Positions 53,907-62,414 of a stretch of 64,000 nucleotides of DNA are shown here, in pieces. The DNA lies in the NCBI RefSeq assembly GCF_016583985.1, contig NZ_NRSD01000004.1, positions 186,001 through 250,000 of the forward strand. The letters run 5' to 3'. Position 1 is the first letter of the stretch. Each line of letters begins with the position of its first letter. A model generated the notes under the pieces. The model did not search any database, was not told where the DNA came from, and saw nothing but the letters and a program-made list of their open reading frames with translations. The position numbers and the translations under genes were made by a program. Source of the DNA: Thiocapsa imhoffii (GTDB lineage: Bacteria; Pseudomonadota; Gammaproteobacteria; Chromatiales; Chromatiaceae).

Positions 53907-55490
53907 CTACTCCTGATCCATCCCCGGTGAGAGCAGGCGGGCCAATTGGGCGATCGTCAGTGGGAAGGGAGCGTCATGGCGTCGCCGATGCTGTTCATCG
54001 ATCAACCGGGCAAGACCGGATTTGTTGAGTCGGAGTGCATCACCCTTGATCGCCACGCGTCTGACGTCATTGAAGCGTGAGTCCAGGATCTCGCAGAGCA
54101 AATCGAGCGCGAGGGCACGATAACGCAATCGTTGCTCGGTGCGGCCATGCATGGTCAAGCGCGCCACGGATTCAGATTCCGAGAGCTTCAGGCGCAGTTG
54201 CTCCAGCTCGTCCTGCGCGGCCTTCAGCGACTCGGCCAGGGCTTGATTGCGCAGCTTGAGATTGGCGGTTGAGATCGCCGAAGCGGCATCGGCGGCAAGC
54301 CCAGTCGGACGCGGGACCTCACCCAACAGCAGTGTCACCAGGGTACAGCTATAGTAGAAGGGATCCCCCGCGGGTCCCCGCGGGGCGATCTCGCCGTAGG
54401 TTTGAAAACCCACGATCGGCATCTGGGTCACGAGACCTTCGGTCGCCGCGCGATATTCATCGGCCGGATCCTTCTCCAGCACGAGTGCGCGATTCACACA
54501 AGAAAACCACAGCACCCCCGCGGCGGGAGTCAGCTCCGCGTCGTTGGCGAGCGTCTGTAGCAGATTGCGGCGCGCCGCCCGGACGATGGCAGGAGGATCT
54601 GGCTCGGTCAATTGAATCTGACACAAGCTGGGCAGGCTCTGGGCGCACTCAAGCATACCCGTTGCGGTGTCGAAACGGATCACATCACACAGCAAATGGT
54701 CGTCACTCGCGCGATCTGGATAGATCGCGAAGGGATGGACGTAGGACCAGTCGCGACCTTCTACCGGGTAGCGCGTCGTCAGGTAATCGAACACCGGCTC
54801 CCCTTCGATCGTGCGGATGAAACGCCCCTCGCACACCGCGTCCAGCCGCTCGCTGACCGGATCCCAGCCCGCGCTCAAACCCTGCGTGACCGACCAACTG
54901 AACCGGAGTGGACCGAAAAAGAGGAGATAGGGAACCGCGTGCTCGAGGATCTCGGTCTCGAAGAACTGCAGGGTCCGCTGATTCTGCAGGTTTTCGGCAG
55001 TCGAGCCGCCAAACAATGGCGTCTTCGGCAAGACATTGGCAATGTTTCGAACCACGGATGTCCCGTCCACGCCCAGACCGTCTGGCAGCAGCAGGCCGAG
55101 GGCAGGCTGTTCGGACGGTGCTCGCAGATGCCCCAATTGTCGCTCGATGGAATCGGCTTGGGCGAGTTCGTCGTCACCCCTCAGATTGCGTAGCACGCCA
55201 GTGCGGATCTCGATCGTATCGCTCGCGAACAGGATCAACAATGACGAACCCAGGCGATACCCGAGTGCGCGCGAGACCTCGCCATACGAGCTTCCCCCCA
55301 CGATCGAACAGTCGGGCCATTGCCGCTTCAACTCCCGCAGCAGGGTGGCATGGTCCAAACCAAAGGTGGAGAAGAGCAGCGCGGCATGAGGTGTTTCACC
55401 ATGCAACTGGGCGGTCGTCTGCGCGACGAGCGCAGTGGCGCAGATCTCCATGTCTGCGGCAGTGCTATGTCCAACGGCGATGACGAACAT
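53907..55490 (-). CDS. FIST domain sensory protein
   Basis: A 527-residue soluble protein. The FIST N domain (VIAVGHSTAADMEICATALVAQT; ALLFSTFGLDHATLLRELKRQWP; IVGGSSYGEVS; LGLLLPDGLG; PLFGGSTAENL) is followed by the FIST C domain (FSCVNRALVLEKD; PIVGFQTYGEIAP). FIST domains are thought to sense small ligands such as amino acids. A coiled-coil-like helix (about 430-465) and a C-terminal helical segment follow, but no known output domain. Start ATG 55490 fits family N termini. Confidence 0.85.
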   Translation of the reverse strand: MFVIAVGHSTAADMEICATALVAQTTAQLHGETPHAALLFSTFGLDHATLLRELKRQWPDCSIVGGSSYGEVSRALGYRLGSSLLILFASDTIEIRTGVLRNLRGDDELAQADSIERQLGHLRAPSEQPALGLLLPDGLGVDGTSVVRNIANVLPKTPLFGGSTAENLQNQRTLQFFETEILEHAVPYLLFFGPLRFSWSVTQGLSAGWDPVSERLDAVCEGRFIRTIEGEPVFDYLTTRYPVEGRDWSYVHPFAIYPDRASDDHLLCDVIRFDTATGMLECAQSLPSLCQIQLTEPDPPAIVRAARRNLLQTLANDAELTPAAGVLWFSCVNRALVLEKDPADEYRAATEGLVTQMPIVGFQTYGEIAPRGPAGDPFYYSCTLVTLLLGEVPRPTGLAADAASAISTANLKLRNQALAESLKAAQDELEQLRLKLSESESVARLTMHGRTEQRLRYRALALDLLCEILDSRFNDVRRVAIKGDALRLNKSGLARLIDEQHRRRHDAPFPLTIAQLARLLSPGMDQE

Positions 55491-55872
55491 GTTGAATCGA
55501 CCTGCTTTCCTTGCGGTGACCCGGTCGCTACGGCTGGCCGGGGCGGAAACCCGCATGACCCAAGCTGATGTGACGGAGGCGGCGCCGATGGTAACGCGGC
55601 GAACGTCGCGACACGTGGCTGTCCCCAATTCAAGATGACTGATCTCGCCGCAAAGGTCAACAAAGCGCGGACTCTGGTTTGGACCCCGGAAGCCTGAGCG
55701 GACCGCTAGCGCTCGGTTTCATCAGCGATGCGCGGCGGCGCGCACTCGGTGGCGCGAGCCAGATCACACTCAGCCTGTACGAACCCTCCAGTACACGCGC
55801 TCAAGACATCGGGAACCCGCTGAATGGCCTTGTTGGTTCATGGCACTGCCCTCAGCCTGGGATGCCCTAGAC
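55491..55872. other. 382-base intergenic region between FIST and lytic transglycosylase genes
   Basis: I find no gene, strong terminator or repeat here. Both neighbours are transcribed leftward, so it presumably contains the FIST promoter. Confidence 0.4.
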
Positions 55873-56703
55873 TCAGGGCCAACGCTGTGACCCAAGTTCG
55901 AACATCGGCCTGCTTTCTGGACCAGCATCATGGAGCGCCGGATTCAAGCGATGCAGATCCAGCGATGGTTTGACCTTCAAGGAGAGCAGCGAGGGATCGA
56001 GGTAGCGTTTCATCAAGCGCCGGGCATCCCCAAGATTGCGTGTCCCGCGCAGCGCATGCACCTGATTCAGCGCGGCCTGCGTGGGCTGCGTCCCTCCATT
56101 GCGGCGATAGAAATTGATCACCGCCTCGGTGTAATTCAGGGTCTCCCGATAGGTCACTTGACTGTTGGTCCGATCGACAACCCCCTCCCCGGCATTGTAG
56201 GCCATGATGACCCGGCCATAGTCATTGTCGTATTTGCGCAAGAGCCGTTTCAGATGACGGGTGCCAGTGTCCAGATTGATCTTAGGATCAAATAGATCGT
56301 CGACCGACACCACGCCATAATCGGCAGCCGTGGGCGGCATCAACTGCATGAGACCGATCGCACCGGCACGGGAAATGGCGTGCGCGTCATAATTCGATTC
56401 CGCGGCGACGACCGCCTGGACAAGCGCCACTTCAACCCCGTGACGCTGCGCGACCGCTGGGATCATGGCCTTGACTTCGGCGCGACTGGGGCGCGGCCGC
56501 TGTGGCGGGACCGCGAAGGTGGTTCGTGTGGCCGCCGCGGTGGTGGCTTGAGGCGCTGAGGCCGTGGCCGCATCCGCGGGCTCTGCGTTGGCCTTAGGCA
56601 CGGTCCCCGGCAGGCTCGCCCAGCTGACGAGCGGCACGCACAGTACCAGGGCAGCAAGCCCGCGTCTGACGTGCGCGGAGCATGCGCATGATCTTGGCTT
56701 CAT
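55873..56703 (-). CDS. Lytic transglycosylase, SLT (family 1) domain
   Basis: A 276-residue exported protein. A signal peptide (hydrophobic LAALVLCVPLVSWAS) is followed by an Ala/Thr-rich linker and a goose-lysozyme-like SLT domain: VQAVVAAESNYDAHAISRAGAIGLMQLMPPTA (catalytic Glu in AAES) and IMAYNAGEGVVDRTNS. It cleaves peptidoglycan glycan strands in the periplasm. GAGGTG precedes ATG 56703. It starts four bases after the glycosyltransferase stop and is probably cotranscribed with it. Confidence 0.9.
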   Translation of the reverse strand: MKPRSCACSAHVRRGLAALVLCVPLVSWASLPGTVPKANAEPADAATASAPQATTAAATRTTFAVPPQRPRPSRAEVKAMIPAVAQRHGVEVALVQAVVAAESNYDAHAISRAGAIGLMQLMPPTAADYGVVSVDDLFDPKINLDTGTRHLKRLLRKYDNDYGRVIMAYNAGEGVVDRTNSQVTYRETLNYTEAVINFYRRNGGTQPTQAALNQVHALRGTRNLGDARRLMKRYLDPSLLSLKVKPSLDLHRLNPALHDAGPESRPMFELGSQRWP

Positions 56704-56707
56704 CCGT

Positions 56708-57856
56708 TCACCTCGCTGTGTCGACGGGCAGGAGCGGGGGCGCATCCGGGCCGCCTTGCCCGGCCCCTCGGTCCATGGATGCGGAGCCGAGCCAGGGCGA
56801 GAGGAGATCCGCCACCTCAGCGGCTCCGGTTGGCGCTTGGGCGGGCGGTTGCGTCGCACCCAAGACGTCCGCGATCGCGTCGCTCAGGCGACCAGCCAGG
56901 AGCGCATCCAAAGCGATTTCGCGGGCAGGCATGCGTGCGGTCAGCCAGGTCACCAAGGCGGGTTCCTCTGGCCAATCGCCGCGTTTCACATAGAGAACCG
57001 AGGTGCGATTCACCGCCGCCTCGGCGAAGGTTCCGTAGCCTGGTTTGCAGATCATCAGGTCGCACGATCCAATGACCTGAGGCACGATCAAGCCCAGCGC
57101 GCTCAGGCTGGTTGCATCGCGGCGTCTGCGTGCGGGACGCTCCTGGACCAAATAATGCACCTCATCCTGTTCAGGCCAGTCGCGTAGCGGATCGAAACCC
57201 GCAAAGCCACCGAATTGCACCAGGACCAAGGGGCGCTCGTTCGGAATCCCGCGGCGCGCACGAAGCGCCGCGCGAAGGTCCGGGTAACGGCGCGCGATCG
57301 GACCCACGTCCCGGGCGTTCGGCAACCACTCCATCGGCATCGAAGGCGCCGGACGAATGAAGAGGTCGGCCCCCGCGTAGACGGTTCGCATGCGTTCCAT
57401 CACGGTCGCCGGCACCTGATCCGCAACCGGCCCCAAGCGCAAAATATCAAACCAATTCAGAGAGCACAAAGCCACGGCCGGGATGCCCAACCGATGCGCG
57501 GCATCAAGCGGCAACCAAGGGACATCCGCCAACACCAAATCGGGGGCCGCGGCGCGCAAGAGACTAATCTCACGCTCAAGATGCTGGTCGTAATCGGCTT
57601 CGAATGCGGCATAGTGCTTCACACTGTCCGCCCAGCACGTGCGCAGGGGGCCGTCCATGAGCAGACCGACGTCGGTTGCCTCCGGCAGATGCTGAAACGG
57701 CGCGGGCAAAATGCGACGGGCCAGATCGGGATCGATGTCGCTCTGCAACGTGAGCCGCAACCTGGGCCAACGTCGAATGAGTTCATCGATCACCGGAGCC
57801 ACCTGCGCCAGATGGCCAAAACCGTGAGCGGTCACGGCGAGCAGGAGATGCGGCAT
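56708..57856 (-). CDS. GT-B fold glycosyltransferase-like protein
   Basis: A 382-residue protein of the MurG/UGT-like GT-B superfamily. The N-terminal LLLAVTAHGFGHLAQVAPVIDEL resembles the AGHGFGH loop found in glycosyltransferases and the N domain of L-arabinokinases. The C-terminal half includes VLVQFGGFAG, SCDLMICKPGYGTFAEAAVNRTSVLYVKR, the expected donor-binding region. The acceptor is unknown. ATG 57856 matches the family N terminus; the frame is open 26 codons further upstream. It precedes a lytic transglycosylase gene. Confidence 0.82.
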   Translation of the reverse strand: MPHLLLAVTAHGFGHLAQVAPVIDELIRRWPRLRLTLQSDIDPDLARRILPAPFQHLPEATDVGLLMDGPLRTCWADSVKHYAAFEADYDQHLEREISLLRAAAPDLVLADVPWLPLDAAHRLGIPAVALCSLNWFDILRLGPVADQVPATVMERMRTVYAGADLFIRPAPSMPMEWLPNARDVGPIARRYPDLRAALRARRGIPNERPLVLVQFGGFAGFDPLRDWPEQDEVHYLVQERPARRRRDATSLSALGLIVPQVIGSCDLMICKPGYGTFAEAAVNRTSVLYVKRGDWPEEPALVTWLTARMPAREIALDALLAGRLSDAIADVLGATQPPAQAPTGAAEVADLLSPWLGSASMDRGAGQGGPDAPPLLPVDTAR

Positions 57857-58095
57857 GGACAGGGTCCGGATTCTGTTTCGAGTCCGTACGCTGCGTGCGG
57901 ACTCGCCAACCGACCTGACATGACGATGGAGCAAGGGGTATCCGTCAGTCTGTGGTGGGTCGATCTCTGGGGGGCTTTAGACGTCCCATGGACGAATGGT
58001 GCCCATGATCAAGGATCACTTATGACACTGATAACCAATTCCGAGACACTATAGCATCATCCCGCGTTTCTTTGATGAACCCACTCCGGCTGATC

Positions 58096-58770
58096 TCAAG
58101 ACGTGGGATGGGCTTGCGCCGCGGTTGCCAGAGGCTGTGGATCACCCCACCCGACCCGGAGCACCCCGACACCCAAGCCTTCGATCACGAGCTCTTGCGC
58201 GTTCAGATCCACGAGGATCGGAGCAAAATCCGGATTCTCGGCACGCAATTCCACCAGGTGCGCTGCCGCATCCGGTCGATACAACCGCTTCACGGTGACC
58301 TCGTCGTCTAAGCGCGCCACGACGATCTGGCCACTCTGCGCCTGGGAGGTGGCATGGACGGCCAGGAGATCCCCGTGCAGGATGCCGACATCGCGCATGC
58401 TGTCGCCGCGCACGCGCAGCAGATAGTCCGCGCGGGGTCGGAAGAGGTTCGGATCGATCCCACAGTCGTCCTCGACATGGTGCGCGGACAGGATCGGACG
58501 CCCGGCGGCAACCCGCCCGATGATCGGGAGCCGGCACTCGCCCTGGCACGGATTGGACCCGATCAGGCGAATGCCGCGCGAGCGGCCCGGCGTGAGTTCG
58601 ATCACGCCACGACGCGCCAAGGCCCGCAAGTGGTCTTCTGCCGCGTTAGCGGAACGAAAGCCCAATTTCGCAGCGATCTCTGCGCGTGTTGGGGGCACGC
58701 CGGTCTCCTGAATATGAACCTTGATCAGCTCCAGGATCTGACCTTGACGTTGTGTCAATTCGCCACGCAT
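58096..58770 (-). CDS. lexA: LexA SOS repressor
   Basis: A 224-residue LexA. The N-terminal wHTH ([47 protein letters not shown]) binds SOS boxes. The autocleavage site A89-G90 (RVAAGRP), the nucleophile S124 (GDSMRD) and the general base K161 (VTVKRL) are intact, so RecA-stimulated self-cleavage is expected. A LexA-like box lies 32 bases before the start (58802-58817), giving autoregulation. It is divergent from nth. Confidence 0.95.
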   Translation of the reverse strand: MRGELTQRQGQILELIKVHIQETGVPPTRAEIAAKLGFRSANAAEDHLRALARRGVIELTPGRSRGIRLIGSNPCQGECRLPIIGRVAAGRPILSAHHVEDDCGIDPNLFRPRADYLLRVRGDSMRDVGILHGDLLAVHATSQAQSGQIVVARLDDEVTVKRLYRPDAAAHLVELRAENPDFAPILVDLNAQELVIEGLGVGVLRVGWGDPQPLATAAQAHPTS

Positions 58771-58801
58771 CGTGGTTGTTATCTCTCTGCCACCGTCAAA
58801 G

Positions 58802-58817
58802 CTGATAGTTTATCCAG
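58802..58817. promoter_or_regulatory. LexA-type operator (CTG-N10-CAG)
   Basis: CTG (58802-58804), ten mostly AT bases and CAG (58815-58817) form the core of a gammaproteobacterial SOS box (CTGT-N8-ACAG), with the outer triplets exact and the inner T/A not. It sits between lexA and nth, 32 bases from the lexA start. Confidence 0.55.
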
Positions 58818-58955
58818 CAACCGGATCATTTCAATCGCATTTCAGTATGCCGGTGCCGCGATCCTTCAGGCATGCCGTTCCCGTGCAGGATCTGGGATGC
58901 GATGATCCGCCGCAACCAGGCGGTCACGGCGCCGAGCAAACCTCATTGTGGTGTC

Positions 58956-59597
58956 ATGAATCAGAACAAGCGCATTCAGATCTTCGAGCGATGGAGCGCA
59001 GCCAACCCGGCGCCGACGACCGAATTGATCCACGGCTCACCGTTCGAGTTGCTCATCGCCGTCATCCTCTCGGCGCAAGCCACCGACAAATCCGTCAACA
59101 AGGCAACCCAGCCGCTCTTCGCGCGCGCCAATACAGCCTCGGCGATCCTCGCACTCGGCGAGGACGAACTCAGGACACACATCCGCAACATCGGGCTGTT
59201 CAATAGCAAGGCGAAGAACATCATCAAGACCTGCGCCATCCTCGTCGCCGAGCATGAGGGGCAGGTTCCACGGGACCGTCAGGCTCTGGAGTCACTCCCG
59301 GGCGTCGGGCGCAAGACCGCCAATGTCGTTCTGAACACCGCTTTCGGAGAACTCACCATGGCGGTCGACACTCACATCTTCCGGGTCTCTAACCGGACGG
59401 GCATCGCACCGGGCAAGACACCACTCGCCGTCGAGCGAGCATTGCTCCGCCACATTCCAAAGCGCTTTCTCAAGAACGCCCATCACTGGTTGATCCTGCA
59501 TGGACGCTATACCTGTCTCGCGCGCAAGCCGCGCTGTCCCGAGTGTCTGATCGCCGATCTCTGCGACTATCGCGACAAGACAGCAGCGGCGGTTTAA
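58956..59597 (+). CDS. nth: Endonuclease III (base-excision repair)
   Basis: A 213-residue DNA glycosylase/AP lyase for oxidised pyrimidines. The catalytic K120 in the HhH motif LPGVGRKTAN and D138 in VDTHIFRV are both in place. The [4Fe-4S] cluster cysteines C187, C194, C197 and C203 follow the C-X6-C-X2-C-X5-C pattern of the family. ATG 58956 gives the E. coli numbering. The DUF1841 gene follows after 93 bases. Confidence 0.96.
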   Translation: MNQNKRIQIFERWSAANPAPTTELIHGSPFELLIAVILSAQATDKSVNKATQPLFARANTASAILALGEDELRTHIRNIGLFNSKAKNIIKTCAILVAEHEGQVPRDRQALESLPGVGRKTANVVLNTAFGELTMAVDTHIFRVSNRTGIAPGKTPLAVERALLRHIPKRFLKNAHHWLILHGRYTCLARKPRCPECLIADLCDYRDKTAAAV

Positions 59598-59690
59598 CCC
59601 ACTATGCTCTGACCCAATTGTGTTTTTGTGCGGGCTCGCCGTACGGCCGCCCCACGTCATCGAGATCCATCACGCCTGAAGGACGCCGAC

Positions 59691-60140
59691 ATGTTCCCCT
59701 CCGATCGTCAAGGCCATCGCAGGATCTTCATCCAGGCTTGGCAAAAGGCTCAAGCCGGCGTACCACTTGAGCCGCTGGAGGATCAGATTGTGCTTCTCCT
59801 GCGCCAACATCCTGAATATCACGTCCACCTCGATGCGACCGAGACGCTGCTCGATCAGGACTTCCCACCTGAGCTAGGCCGGCCCAACCCCTTCCTTCAC
59901 CTGGGCCTGCACCTTGCGATTCTCGAGCAACTCAGCATCGATCAGCCCACGGGCATTCGGCGACTCTATCAAGGGCTCATGCAAGCGACCGGTGGTGATG
60001 CCCATGCTAGCGAACACCAGATGATGGACTGTCTTGCCGAGGCCCTCTGGAGGTCGCAACGCAATCAGGCCCCCTTCGATGTGACGGGCTATCTCGATTG
60101 CATCAGACGGGCCGCGCAACCGGCTCGCTCACACCCATGA
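59691..60140 (+). CDS. DUF1841 family protein
   Basis: A 149-residue cytoplasmic protein. GVPLEPLEDQIVLLLRQHPEYHVHLD, NPFLHLGLHLAILEQLSIDQPTGIRRLYQGLM and MMDCLAEALWRSQR are the DUF1841 signature, of unknown function but typically adjacent to nth in Beta- and Gammaproteobacteria. AAGGA (59679-59683) precedes ATG 59691. The role is not known. Confidence 0.88.
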   Translation: MFPSDRQGHRRIFIQAWQKAQAGVPLEPLEDQIVLLLRQHPEYHVHLDATETLLDQDFPPELGRPNPFLHLGLHLAILEQLSIDQPTGIRRLYQGLMQATGGDAHASEHQMMDCLAEALWRSQRNQAPFDVTGYLDCIRRAAQPARSHP

Positions 60141-60434
60141 CTTCCGCTCCGGGCCTGTTAAACTGAAGTTGACGGGTGCGCTGAACCAGCCGTCCAACCG
60201 AGGCCCCGGCTGACACTCGCATCCTCTTATGACCTTCGCTAGGGTCGCAGGAATCGCCAACGGCGGATCCTGACGCCAGCATCCGTCGCAGCCGACGCCT
60301 CACCGGGGCGGCCCTGTGATCCAGGGGTTGCCGGCAATGCACGCGATGATCGCCAGCCCGCGCGAGAGGTCCGGTCCCGGTCGAGCACGACCGGGCTCAG
60401 AACGTCAGGCTCAAAACAGGAGTACCGCGACATC

Positions 60435-60866
60435 ATGTCAACCTGGATATTGGCCGCTGACAACAGCCGCGCGCGCATCTTCACTGCCACCAAGGCCACA
60501 GACCCACTGTATGAGATCCATACCCTTGCATTCCCCGAGGGCCGCCTGCACGAGGGCGACCTGACAACCGACAAGGGTGGACGCGGACATGACAGCATTC
60601 GGGGCGCGCACGGAATCGACACGGAAGGGGCACATCGGCAGGAGAATGCGGAGCGCTTCGCGAGTCTTATCTGCGATACCCTGGAGACCGGCCGCAACAA
60701 GGGAGCGTTCCAAAAACTCTACGTGATCGCGGCCCCGGCGTTTCTCGGTCTCCTTCGCAAGCATCAATCCCCGCCTCTCAAGCAACTGGTTGCAGGCGAG
60801 ATCGACAAGAATCTGACCACGCAACCGCCCGCGTCCATTCGCCAGAGCTTGCCAGACTTTCTTTGA
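60435..60866 (+). CDS. Host attachment family protein (baeRF-type)
   Basis: A 143-residue protein. WILAADNSRARIFTATKA at the N terminus, HRQENAERFASLICDTLE and KLYVIAAPAFLGLLRKHQSPPLKQLVAGEIDKNLT match the family annotated as required for attachment to host cells and related to archaeo-eukaryotic release factor domains. Its real function is unclear; a translation or stress role is possible. The preceding 294 bases (60141-60434) show no gene. Confidence 0.83.
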   Translation: MSTWILAADNSRARIFTATKATDPLYEIHTLAFPEGRLHEGDLTTDKGGRGHDSIRGAHGIDTEGAHRQENAERFASLICDTLETGRNKGAFQKLYVIAAPAFLGLLRKHQSPPLKQLVAGEIDKNLTTQPPASIRQSLPDFL

Positions 60867-61003
60867 CCCAACGCCTTCCCCGAGCCGCCTCGGGTGAGTG
60901 AGTGCGTCTGCACGCGGCGACACGGAAGTCGCCGTTCAGTATCCCGGAGGAAGGCCCCACCCCTCCCGTAACCGCCCTTGACACCTCAGCGGAGACCGCC
61001 CCC

Positions 61004-62401
61004 ATGACCAGCAGGACCTACGACACCATCGTGATTGGCTCTGGCCCCGCAGGTGAGGGGGCCGCCATGAAGCTGGCCAAGGCAGGGCAGCGTGTTGCCG
61101 TGGTTGAGGTCCATGACGCCGTCGGCGGTGGATGCACCCATTGGGGCACCATCCCCAGCAAGGCATTGCGTCATTCGATCCAGATGCTGGCGGATTATCG
61201 TCGCAACCCTCTCTTCCAGCACACACAGCATCAAATCGAGGCGGCCTTTCCCGACCTCTTGCGTGCCGCTGACACGATCATCAACGAGCAGGTAAGGACA
61301 CGTTACCGCTACTATCAACGCAATCGCGTCGAAGTGGTGTTCGGGCGCGCGCGCTTCTTGGATCCCCAGCGCATCGAGGTGCAGCGCCCGGGAGGCATCG
61401 CCGAACAACTGCAAGCGCGGCACTTCGTCATCGCGACAGGATCTCGTCCCTACCAACCGGATGACGTCGACTTCAGCCATCCCTGCGTCTATGACAGCGA
61501 TTCGATCCTCGCACTCCAGTACACGCCACGATCCATGACCATCTACGGCGCTGGGGTCATCGGCTGCGAATACGCCTCGATCATGGCCGCACTCGACGTG
61601 AAGGTGAACCTGGTCAACACCCGCGACAGACTCCTGTCCTTCCTCGATGACGAGATCACGGACGCACTCGGCTACCACTTGCGTCAGCAAGGCGTGGTGA
61701 TTCGGCACAACGAGACCTATTCGTACGTCGAGACACGTGACGACGGGATCGTGCTGCATTGCGCGTCGGGCAAAAAATTCAAGACCGACATCCTGCTGTG
61801 GGCCAATGGCCGCACCGGCAACACCCATGAACTCGCGCTCGACGCCATTGGTTTGACCGCCAACACGCGGGGCCAAATCGAGGTGAATAAGAGTTATCAG
61901 ACAACGCACCCGCACATCTACGCGGTAGGTGACGTTGCGGGACCACCGGCGTTGGCCAGCGCCAGCTACGACCAGGGGCGTTTCGTTGGTGCCCACATCG
62001 CCGATGGGTCATGCGATTGGACCCTAATCGAGGAATTTCCGACGGGGATCTACACGGTTCCCGAGATCAGCTCCATCGGCCGCAGTGAACGGGAGCTCAC
62101 CGCGCTGCAGATTCCCTACGAGGTCGCTCAGGCTGACTTCAAAAGCATCGCCCGCGCCCAGATCACCGGTCACACGGTCGGAATGCTCAAGCTGCTCTTC
62201 CATCGCGAGACGTTAGAGATCCTCGGGATCCACTGCTTCGGCGAGCAAGCCGCCGAGATCATTCACATCGGCCAGGCCATCATGTCGCAGCCAGGCGCGG
62301 GGAACAACCTGCGCTATTTCACGGAGACGACCTTCAACTACCCGACCATGGCCGAGGCCTATCGGGTTGCCGCGCTCAACGGTCTGAATCGGCTCTTCTA
62401 A
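61004..62401 (+). CDS. sthA: Soluble pyridine nucleotide transhydrogenase SthA
   Basis: A 465-residue flavoprotein of the disulfide-reductase family that interconverts NADPH and NADH. FAD motif [16 protein letters not shown] (10-25); [16 protein letters not shown] with a single Cys (C44) where reductases have CxxxxC, which is diagnostic for Sth[14 protein letters not shown]-type NAD motif; [24 protein letters not shown] lies nine bases before ATG 61004. It converges on gshA with only 13 bases between the stops. Confidence 0.94.
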   Translation: MTSRTYDTIVIGSGPAGEGAAMKLAKAGQRVAVVEVHDAVGGGCTHWGTIPSKALRHSIQMLADYRRNPLFQHTQHQIEAAFPDLLRAADTIINEQVRTRYRYYQRNRVEVVFGRARFLDPQRIEVQRPGGIAEQLQARHFVIATGSRPYQPDDVDFSHPCVYDSDSILALQYTPRSMTIYGAGVIGCEYASIMAALDVKVNLVNTRDRLLSFLDDEITDALGYHLRQQGVVIRHNETYSYVETRDDGIVLHCASGKKFKTDILLWANGRTGNTHELALDAIGLTANTRGQIEVNKSYQTTHPHIYAVGDVAGPPALASASYDQGRFVGAHIADGSCDWTLIEEFPTGIYTVPEISSIGRSERELTALQIPYEVAQADFKSIARAQITGHTVGMLKLLFHRETLEILGIHCFGEQAAEIIHIGQAIMSQPGAGNNLRYFTETTFNYPTMAEAYRVAALNGLNRLF

Positions 62402-62414
62402 ATCACGACGTCCA

